Source of the DNA: Pedobacter sp. UBA4863
GTDB taxonomy: Bacteria; Bacteroidota; Bacteroidia; Sphingobacteriales; Sphingobacteriaceae
Assembly: GCF_002399615.1 (NCBI RefSeq)
Contig: NZ_DHDZ01000022.1
Coordinates: 1 to 27,425 of the forward strand
Reading direction: 5' to 3'
DNA length: 27,425 nt
A model generated the notes under the pieces. That model was given only the letters and a program-made list of their open reading frames with translations. It was not told the DNA's origin and ran no database searches. This document shows, piece by piece, positions 22,386 through 27,425 of this stretch (the first letter of the stretch is position 1; every line of letters begins with the position of its first letter). A program made the position numbers and the translations under genes.

Positions 22386-23162
22386 TTACCAGCTTCCGCT
22401 ACTTCCGCCACCACCAAAACTACCCCCACCAAATCCTCCGAAGCCACCTCCGCCGCCGCCGCCGAAACCACCGCCAAATCCGCCACCTGAGTTGCCCCCA
22501 CGGCCGGCGCCAAATAAAAGCGCCCAGAACAAGGCATCAGAAGCTCCTCTACCACCAATTACTTGGCTCCCGCCATTACCACCGCCACGTTTTAAAATAA
22601 TTAAGATGATAATAATCATCACGATTACCGCTAAAACAGAACCTGCACCGCCTCCTTCTTTTTTAGCACGGGGCTTGTCGTTTTTATACTCGCCTTTTAC
22701 TAAAGAAATAATCGAATTGGTTCCAGCTTCAATTCCACCATAATAATCCCCATTTTTAAAAAAAGGTTTAATGTCGTTCTCTATAATTCTTTTGGTGTAG
22801 ATGTCTGGTAAGGCACCTTCTAGGCCATAACCCGTTTGTATCGATAACTTTCTGTCGCCAAGTGCCACTAATAAAACTACCCCATTGTTTTTTTCTTTGC
22901 CGCCAACGCCCCACTTTCTTCCTAGTTGAAAGGCATAATCGTTGATGTCATAATCGCCAACAGATTTTATAATAACAACTGCAATTTGGTTCGACGTAGA
23001 ATCGTCAAAAGCCACAAGTTTACTTTCTAGGTTGGCTATTTGATCTGCTGATAAAGTATTGGTATAATCGTTCACCAGCTTATTAGATTTTTCGGGAATA
23101 GATTGCGCAAAACCCCAAATCGAAGTTGCGAGTAAAGTAAATAGAAGAAATATTTTTTTCAT
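22386..23162 (-). CDS. TPM-domain protein with signal peptide and Gly-rich C-terminal tail (YgcG family)
   Basis: Exported, membrane-tethered protein of the TPM (TLP18.3/Psb32/MOLO-1) family. From ATG 23162 it is 258 aa: signal peptide 1-19 (KKIFLLFTLLATSIWGFAQ), TPM domain about 23-155 (SNQIAVVIIKSVGDYDINDYA, NGVVLLVALGDRKL, IQTGYGLEG), a membrane helix at about 174-191, and a tail of Gly, Phe and Ser ending SSGSW. The reading frame extends 25 codons upstream, but that would remove the signal peptide from the N-terminus and overlap the preceding gene. TPM domains are linked to phosphatase-like activity or assembly of membrane complexes; the role here is not established. Part of lemA-TPM-TPM, a common trio. 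Confidence 0.9.
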   Translation of the reverse strand: MKKIFLLFTLLATSIWGFAQSIPEKSNKLVNDYTNTLSADQIANLESKLVAFDDSTSNQIAVVIIKSVGDYDINDYAFQLGRKWGVGGKEKNNGVVLLVALGDRKLSIQTGYGLEGALPDIYTKRIIENDIKPFFKNGDYYGGIEAGTNSIISLVKGEYKNDKPRAKKEGGGAGSVLAVIVMIIIILIILKRGGGNGGSQVIGGRGASDALFWALLFGAGRGGNSGGGFGGGFGGGGGGGFGGFGGGSFGGGGSSGSW

Positions 23163-23205
23163 CTGTATAGTTATAAGTGATGAATTGGGTAACGATGAAG
23201 GTAAA

Positions 23206-23643
23206 TTAACTTTTATGGTCGATGAAAAAGATTTCATTAGGAAGTTCGTTCACATCGTCGTTTTGGTTCGGAAAAAATGTAGATAGCTTTTCGCCAGCCA
23301 AAGCAACGCCTGCAATAATGCCATCGCATAAATTTCCTGACATAAAATGAGCTTTCATCGCTGTTTTGGTAGTCTCCCAAAAATCGGTAGGTACCAATTT
23401 ATTAATGCCGCTATCGCCAATAATGGCAAACTTATGGTCTTCTGTTGCTAAATAAATTAACACACCGTTGTGTTGTGCAGTTTTATCCATCCCTAATTCA
23501 TGGAAATAAGCGGTAGCTCTTTCGTAAGCGTCGCCTTTACAGTGCTTTTCAACAGCAATCCTTATTTCGCCCGAGGTGGCTTTTTCTGCTTCTGCAATAG
23601 TATGTGCAATTTGTTCTTGCTCTTGTGTAGTGAAAATAGGCAT
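23206..23643 (-). CDS. TPM-domain protein, soluble short form
   Basis: A 145-aa protein consisting almost only of a TPM domain: TSGEIRIAVEKHCKGDAYER at about 23-42, NGVLIYLATEDHKFAIIGDS at about 59-78 and the helical GNLCDGIIAGVALAGEKL at 103-120. It has no signal peptide or membrane helix, unlike its downstream partner, so it should act in the cytoplasm or at the inner face of the membrane, perhaps pairing with LemA. ATG 23643 follows closely on a TAATTTG sequence that could be a weak internal promoter. The gap to the next gene is 43 nt. The function of the family remains uncertain. Confidence 0.88.
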   Translation of the reverse strand: MPIFTTQEQEQIAHTIAEAEKATSGEIRIAVEKHCKGDAYERATAYFHELGMDKTAQHNGVLIYLATEDHKFAIIGDSGINKLVPTDFWETTKTAMKAHFMSGNLCDGIIAGVALAGEKLSTFFPNQNDDVNELPNEIFFIDHKS

Positions 23644-23666
23644 ACAAATTAGTTTTAAAAAGTAAA

Positions 23667-23705
23667 GGGTAATGTATGCTTAGCCTGCTAAACTATACAT
23701 TACCC
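23667..23705 (-). terminator. intercistronic hairpin after lemA (attenuator-like terminator)
   Basis: GGGTAATGTAT (23667-23677) pairs perfectly with ATACATTACCC (23695-23705); inner bases TTAG/CTAA extend the stem. On the minus strand the hairpin is followed by TTTACTTTTT. It lies between the lemA stop and the ATG of the short TPM gene, so it may stop part of the transcription before the TPM genes or protect lemA mRNA. Confidence 0.6.
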
Positions 23706-23726
23706 CATAAAAAGAGAGATTTATAA

Positions 23727-24308
23727 CTAAAATTCTACTTTAGGAGCATTTTCTGCGCCTGCATCGGCTTTAAAGCCTGCTTTTTGGCCAAATCCAAATA
23801 AACCAGCGGTAATATTGTTAGGGAACGTTCTTACCTTGGTGTTATATGCTTGTACAGAAGTGTTGTAATCGTTACGAGCTACAGTAATTCTGTTTTCTGT
23901 ACCCTCTAATTGTGCCGATAAATCCCTGAACTGATCGGTAGCTTTTAATTGAGGATAGTTTTCGGTAAGTACCATTAACCTGCCCAATGCTTGTGTAATT
24001 TGGCCTTGAGCCTGTTGGTACTTTTGGATATTTTCTTCGTTTAATTTATTTGGATCAACGGTAATTTGGCTTGCTTTACTACGGGCCTCTATTACCGCAG
24101 TTAAGGTTTCTTGCTCAAATTTTGCAGCACCTTTCACTGTGCTTACCAAATTCGGAATTAAATCTGCCCTACGTTGATATTGTGTTTCAACGTTGTTCCA
24201 TTTTGTTTTAACATCTTCGTCGAGTTGTACAAGGCTATTATACCCACAGCCGCTAAACAAAGCTAGTAATGCAACAATTGCAACAATTCCAATTAAAACT
24301 TTTTTCAT
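23727..24308 (-). CDS. LemA family protein
   Basis: Membrane-anchored helical protein; 193 aa. An N-terminal hydrophobic segment (4-20) ends in FSGC, so Cys21 could be a lipid-attachment site, although Phe at -3 makes the lipobox imperfect; otherwise it is a membrane helix. The family signature follows: YNSLVQLDEDVKTKWNNVE (23-41) then QYQRRADLIPNLV (43-55), and the long helices around VLTENYPQLKATDQF (117-131) and NDYNTSVQAYNTKV (145-158). It heads a minus-strand unit with two TPM-domain genes, a frequent arrangement in Bacteroidota and other bacteria that suggests joint action at the envelope. The biochemical function is not known. Confidence 0.95.
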   Translation of the reverse strand: MKKVLIGIVAIVALLALFSGCGYNSLVQLDEDVKTKWNNVETQYQRRADLIPNLVSTVKGAAKFEQETLTAVIEARSKASQITVDPNKLNEENIQKYQQAQGQITQALGRLMVLTENYPQLKATDQFRDLSAQLEGTENRITVARNDYNTSVQAYNTKVRTFPNNITAGLFGFGQKAGFKADAGAENAPKVEF

Positions 24309-24334
24309 GTTATTTCTTTTTTAGGTTTTTTATT

Positions 24335-24342
24335 TAAACTTA
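24335..24342 (-). promoter_or_regulatory. candidate -7 promoter element of lemA
   Basis: Reads TAAGTTTA on the minus strand, one mismatch from TAnnTTTG, 26 nt upstream of the lemA ATG. Weak on its own; supported by position. Confidence 0.3.
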
Positions 24343-24450
24343 GATATCAATATTCATTCCGTGTTACTAAAAGAGGTAAAAAACTGACAACTTGCCATAC
24401 TTAGCATGAATATAAGCAATAAAAACAAGTTAAGAGTGAATCGAATTCGC

Positions 24451-24458
24451 TAATTTTG
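24451..24458 (+). promoter_or_regulatory. -7 promoter element of the FAD oxidoreductase gene
   Basis: TAATTTTG is an exact TAnnTTTG match, 31 nt before ATG 24490 (19 nt before the alternative TTG 24478), in the region divergent from lemA. Confidence 0.55.
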
Positions 24459-24489
24459 TGATGTTCGAGATAAAAACTTGACCGTTATT

Positions 24490-26037
24490 ATGCAAAAAGA
24501 TATAGAAATAACGCTTGTACCCAGCAAAGCTGATGATCAGAAAGCAATTTTAGAAAGCCTTTCTTTGGCCTCTGGCGTTAAGCAAAGTCAGATTACCCAT
24601 TTTAAAATTTTAAAAAGATCTATAGATGCCCGCTCCCGAAAAGTGGTTTACCGGATGCAGGTTAGAATTTTTATCGACGAAGAATATGTGCCTGAAAATC
24701 AGTTTTTCAAATATGCAAAAGTAGCCGACAATAAAAAAGTTATTATAGTAGGAGCGGGGCCGGCCGGTTTATTTGCAGCGTTGCAATGCATAGAAAATGG
24801 TTTAAAGCCAATTGTAGTAGAGCGTGGTAAAGATGTAAAACAACGTCGTAGAGATTTGGCAGCCATTAATAAGCTGGGCATTGTAAATACAGAGTCTAAT
24901 TATTGCTATGGCGAAGGTGGTGCAGGTACTTATTCTGATGGAAAATTATATACTCGTTCTAATAAACGAGGTGATGTTAATAAGATATTGCAACTTTTTG
25001 TGCAACACGGGGCCGATGAGGATATTATGGTTGATGCCCGTCCGCATATCGGCACTAACAAGTTGCCACACATTATCACCGCAATTCGCGAAACAATTAT
25101 CGAGGCCGGAGGAGAAGTGTTATTTGATACGAAACTTACGGACTTAATTATTAAAGAAGGAGCTGTGCAAGGAATTGTTATTAATCACGAACAAGAATTG
25201 TACGCAACATCAGTAATCTTGGCAACAGGGCATTCGGCAAGAGATATTTACGAACTATTAAACAGCAAAAACATCTTAATCGAAGCTAAACCTTTTGCCT
25301 TGGGTGTAAGAATAGAACATCCGCAAAACATTATAGACCAAGCTCAATATCATTGCGATATAAGGAGTGAGTTTCTTCCGCCAGCGTATTACAGTTTAGT
25401 AGAACAAGTTAAAAATAGAGGAGTGTTTTCGTTTTGCATGTGCCCGGGTGGTATTATTGCGCCATGTGCAACTGGGTTAGATGAAATTGTAGTTAACGGA
25501 TGGTCGCCCTCTAAACGAAATAATCCTTATGCCAACTCGGGTACGGTAGTTCAAATTACCTTAGATGATGTGCAAGGTTACGATCCGCTACGAATGTTGC
25601 AATTTCAGGCAGAAATAGAGCAAAAAGCCTTTGAGGCAGGCGGGGGTAACCTCGTAGCTCCGGCTCAACGTATGGTCGATTTTGTAGAGAACCGATTGTC
25701 TATTGACTTACCTAAAAATTCTTACCTGCCTGGCACGAAAAGTGTAATGCTAGATAATATACTACCCGATTTTGTTTCTGAAAGTTTGCGGGGCGCACTT
25801 CCATTATTTGGTAGAAAAATGAAAGGGTATTATACCAACGATGCCATTTTGGTAGGTGTAGAAAGTAGAACCTCGTCTCCGGTAAGAATTCCTCGAGACA
25901 AAGAAACTTTCCAACATCCGCAAGTTAAAGGGCTCTATCCGTGTGCCGAAGGGGCGGGTTATGCCGGCGGAATTGTCTCTGCGGCTATCGATGGTGTCAA
26001 CTGTGCAAATGCCATTCTAAATCAAGCTAAACATTAG
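24490..26037 (+). CDS. FAD-dependent dehydrogenase of the COG2509 type
   Basis: Predicted soluble flavoprotein oxidoreductase whose physiological substrate is not established; 515 aa from ATG 24490. An N-terminal domain of about 80 residues precedes the FAD site VIIVGAGPAGLFAAL (G88-x-G90-x-x-G93). Then come VVERG (109-113) and the group-specific GEGGAGTYSDGKL (141-153). The C-terminal part has PCAEGAGYAGGIVSAAIDG, which closes the FAD pocket. A CMCPGG segment lies in the middle. The TTG at 24478 would add four residues and is less likely. It stands alone, followed after 41 nt by the CoA-binding protein gene. The family call is firm; function is open. Confidence 0.93.
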   Translation: MQKDIEITLVPSKADDQKAILESLSLASGVKQSQITHFKILKRSIDARSRKVVYRMQVRIFIDEEYVPENQFFKYAKVADNKKVIIVGAGPAGLFAALQCIENGLKPIVVERGKDVKQRRRDLAAINKLGIVNTESNYCYGEGGAGTYSDGKLYTRSNKRGDVNKILQLFVQHGADEDIMVDARPHIGTNKLPHIITAIRETIIEAGGEVLFDTKLTDLIIKEGAVQGIVINHEQELYATSVILATGHSARDIYELLNSKNILIEAKPFALGVRIEHPQNIIDQAQYHCDIRSEFLPPAYYSLVEQVKNRGVFSFCMCPGGIIAPCATGLDEIVVNGWSPSKRNNPYANSGTVVQITLDDVQGYDPLRMLQFQAEIEQKAFEAGGGNLVAPAQRMVDFVENRLSIDLPKNSYLPGTKSVMLDNILPDFVSESLRGALPLFGRKMKGYYTNDAILVGVESRTSSPVRIPRDKETFQHPQVKGLYPCAEGAGYAGGIVSAAIDGVNCANAILNQAKH

Positions 26038-26078
26038 CAAGGTAAAATCGTTTAACCTGTACAATCAAAAAAGTTGAA

Positions 26079-26438
26079 ATGAAAAAAACCTTAATTATAG
26101 GAGCCAGTCCAGAGCCAAGCAGGTACGCTTATAAAGCAGCGCACATGTTAACAGAACGTGGTCACCAAATTGTAAATATTGGTATTAAAAAAGGTGAAGT
26201 AGCAGCAGTGGAAATTGAAAAACCTGGAGATGTTTATAAAGATATAGATACCATTACTTTATACATAGGGCCATCACTACAACCACAGTATTATAATTAT
26301 ATAGTTGCTACCAAACCAAAACGGGTAATTTTTAATCCAGGTACTGAAAATTCTCAGCTACAATCGTTACTCGATGAACATGATATTGAATATACCGAAG
26401 CATGTACTTTGGTATTATTAAGCACGGGTCAGTATTAA
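26079..26438 (+). CDS. CoA-binding domain protein (YccU-like, CoA_binding_2)
   Basis: Small Rossmann-fold protein of the CoA_binding_2 group, 119 aa. The dinucleotide/CoA-binding turn LIIGASPEPSRYAY is at 5-18. NPGTEN at 86-91 and the family ending ACTLVLLSTGQY at 108-119 (Cys109) are characteristic. It resembles the CoA-binding domain of succinyl-CoA synthetase alpha chains but lacks the catalytic ligase domain, so it probably senses or carries CoA or a related nucleotide rather than catalysing ligation. It lies 41 nt after the FAD enzyme gene and is likely co-transcribed. A bidirectional terminator follows. Confidence 0.93.
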   Translation: MKKTLIIGASPEPSRYAYKAAHMLTERGHQIVNIGIKKGEVAAVEIEKPGDVYKDIDTITLYIGPSLQPQYYNYIVATKPKRVIFNPGTENSQLQSLLDEHDIEYTEACTLVLLSTGQY

Positions 26439-26487
26439 AATAATTTACAGAAGGTTTGCTAAGGCTCGGTTTAAGATTATGGCACAA

Positions 26488-26521
26488 AAAAAAGACTGTC
26501 TTTTTGAAAACAGTCTTTTTT
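26488..26521. terminator. bidirectional terminator between the CoA-binding gene and atpC
   Basis: A 12-bp perfect stem (26488-26499 with 26510-26521) containing GACTGT/ACAGTC, with an A run on the left, a T run on the right and a 10-nt loop. It fits intrinsic termination of both convergent units. Confidence 0.85.
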
Positions 26522-26539
26522 AATAGGTTTATGTATTAA

Positions 26540-26785
26540 CTAGGCCACAACAGCTTCAGCTAAAACAATAATTTTATTATCCAGTACTTCTACTACACCA
26601 CCTTTAATGTTGTAGATGTTTTCGCCTTTAACTTCTTTTACAATTACCTGTCCATCTTCTAAAGTAGAGATGATAGGAGCGTGGTCTCTCAAGATTTGAA
26701 AAGACCCAGAAGTTCCAGGAACGGTAACCGAAGTTACTTCGCCTTCAAAAACTTTCTTGTCTGGAGTTAATATTTCTAAAGTCAT
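26540..26785 (-). CDS. atpC: F1Fo ATP synthase epsilon subunit, short form
   Basis: Epsilon subunit of the F1 sector, part of the rotor stalk of the membrane ATP synthase. From ATG 26785 it is 81 aa and consists only of the N-terminal beta-sandwich: LEILTPDKKVFEGEV (3-17), VPGTSGSFQILRDHAPIIS (22-40) and the GGVVEVLDNKIIVLAE ending. The C-terminal helical hairpin of the 130-140 aa epsilon, which inhibits ATP hydrolysis in E. coli, is missing. Short epsilon subunits are usual in Bacteroidota. The reading frame extends upstream to 26830, but those codons come from a heptamer repeat and are not conserved sequence. Downstream of atpD in the same operon. Confidence 0.95.
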   Translation of the reverse strand: MTLEILTPDKKVFEGEVTSVTVPGTSGSFQILRDHAPIISTLEDGQVIVKEVKGENIYNIKGGVVEVLDNKIIVLAEAVVA

Positions 26786-26793
26786 TCTTAATA

Positions 26794-26828
26794 GATTTGA
26801 GATTTGAGATTTGAGATTTGAGATTTGC
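26794..26828 (-). repeat. 7-bp tandem repeat in the atpD-atpC spacer
   Basis: Four perfect copies and one near-copy of GATTTGA (plus strand) occupy 26794-26828, ending 9 nt before the atpC start codon on the minus strand. An inverted copy, ATCTCAAATC (26841-26850), can pair with GATTTGAGAT in any of three repeat registers, giving a 10-bp stem in the mRNA. Confidence 0.8.
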
Positions 26829-26864
26829 ATCCCGTCTCACATCTCAAATCTAATGTCTCACTTC

Positions 26865-27425
26865 TTAATTAGCTTCTGCCAATAATTTTTTACCTTTTTC
26901 AATAGCATCTTCAATGCTACCTACCAAGTTAAATGCAGCTTCTGGATATTCATCAACTTCGCCATCCATAATCATGTTAAAACCTTTGATGGTATCTTTA
27001 ATATCAACCAATACGCCTGCTAAACCTGTAAATTGCTCGGCAACGTGGAAAGGTTGAGACAAGAAACGTTGAACACGACGAGCTCTGTGTACAGTTAATT
27101 TATCTTCTTCAGATAATTCATCCATACCTAAGATCGCGATGATGTCTTGTAATTCTTTATAGCGTTGTAAAGTTTCTTTTACGCGTTGTGCAGTGTTGTA
27201 ATGCTCATCACCTAAAACAGCAGGAGAAAGGATACGTGAAGTAGAATCTAATGGATCTACCGCTGGGTAAATACCTAACTCGGCAATTTTACGAGAAAGT
27301 ACCGTAGTTGCATCTAAGTGGGCGAAAGTTGTAGCCGGAGCCGGGTCAGTTAAATCATCTGCAGGTACATAAACCGCTTGTACAGATGTAATTGAACCAC
27401 GTTTAGTTGAAGTAATACGCTCTTG
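26865..27425 (-). CDS. atpD: F1Fo ATP synthase beta subunit, C-terminal part (5' end outside the window)
   Basis: Catalytic beta subunit of F1. Only the last 186 residues are inside the window; the start lies beyond 27425. The visible part begins QERITSTKRGSITSVQAVYV, contains the alpha/beta family signature PAVDPLDSTS (54-63 of the visible part), and the DELSEED motif (102-108) that contacts the rotor and relays torque. It ends with the helical C-terminal domain. Walker A and the catalytic glutamate lie outside the window. atpC follows 79 nt downstream on the same strand, with a tandem repeat in between. The shorter reading frame starting at 27125 is only the tail of this gene. Confidence 0.98.
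   Translation of the reverse strand, partial: QERITSTKRGSITSVQAVYVPADDLTDPAPATTFAHLDATTVLSRKIAELGIYPAVDPLDSTSRILSPAVLGDEHYNTAQRVKETLQRYKELQDIIAILGMDELSEEDKLTVHRARRVQRFLSQPFHVAEQFTGLAGVLVDIKDTIKGFNMIMDGEVDEYPEAAFNLVGSIEDAIEKGKKLLAEAN

Noticed and set aside
22319..22743. Several reading frames opposite or offset to the Gly-rich TPM gene (Pro-rich, Arg/His-rich, Val/Ala-rich)
   Set aside because: They arise from the repetitive GGT/GGC codons of the Gly tail read in other frames.
26040..26062. AGGTAAAA/TTTAACCT weak dyad between the FAD and CoA-binding genes
   Set aside because: Contains a mismatch, is short and lacks a T run; the two genes are probably co-transcribed.
26786..26830. N-terminal extension of AtpC
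   Set aside because: The extra codons are the heptamer repeat; family members begin at MxLEILTP.
1..27425. CRISPR array, transposase, prophage, tRNA or rRNA
   Set aside because: No regularly spaced repeats, no transposase or phage-like reading frames and no cloverleaf-like RNA gene were seen on either strand.

Overview
The window looks like chromosomal DNA from a low-GC member of the Bacteroidota, most likely a Pedobacter-like Sphingobacteriaceae. Three things point there. Several genes are preceded by the Bacteroidota -7 promoter element TAnnTTTG (fic, ispH, hemH, sufA-type, the FAD oxidoreductase and a glycosyltransferase). ATP synthase epsilon is very short. Gene families typical of this phylum occur, such as the LemA/TPM/YgcG set and a small membrane protein beside a split methylmalonyl-CoA mutase. 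Genus assignment is inference; no rRNA or tRNA gene was found.

Layout. (1) 1-3716: a class II Fic protein (minus) diverges from ispH; hemH and a HAD phosphatase then form a coupled pair. (2) 3719-10579: a surface-glycan island of seven glycosyltransferase-type genes on mixed strands (GT92-like, Stealth phosphotransferase, two tandem GT2 enzymes, two Caps_synth/GT32-like enzymes and one unassigned probable GT-B enzyme). (3) 10656-15329: a tight plus-strand run ugd, UDP-glucuronate decarboxylase, galE and an unknown helical protein with 0-1 nt gaps, then a CpsB/YwqE-type PHP tyrosine phosphatase. (4) 15512-19514: MacB/FtsX-type permease, A-type Fe-S carrier, a one-TM protein and methylmalonyl-CoA mutase catalytic subunit. 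(5) 19721-24308: dnaA, then on the minus strand lemA, two TPM-domain genes, a small unknown gene and a Nudix hydrolase. (6) 24490-27425: COG2509-type FAD oxidoreductase, CoA-binding protein, and the 3' end of the atpD-atpC operon.

How the parts fit. Ugd and the decarboxylase would turn UDP-glucose into UDP-glucuronate and then UDP-xylose, while GalE supplies UDP-galactose. These are plausible donors for the adjacent glycosyltransferases. The Stealth protein suggests a phosphodiester-linked sugar, and the PHP phosphatase is the kind that controls Wzc-like kinases in capsule export. No Wzx, Wzy, ABC exporter or initiating transferase lies in the window, so the locus is either split or incomplete here. 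The glycan block sits between housekeeping genes, as strain-variable capsule loci often do.

No CRISPR array, transposase, tRNA, rRNA or prophage was seen, and no gene-free stretch exceeds about 210 bases. The less ordinary signals are regulatory: a candidate autoregulatory operator around the fic promoter, terminators built into coding ends, an intercistronic hairpin after lemA, a heptamer repeat between atpD and atpC, and a nested dyad between divergent glycosyltransferases. I do not see a clear-cut new multi-gene defence or metabolic system. The best unknown candidates are the helical protein at 13975-14544 and the unassigned glycosyltransferase at 8460-9485.
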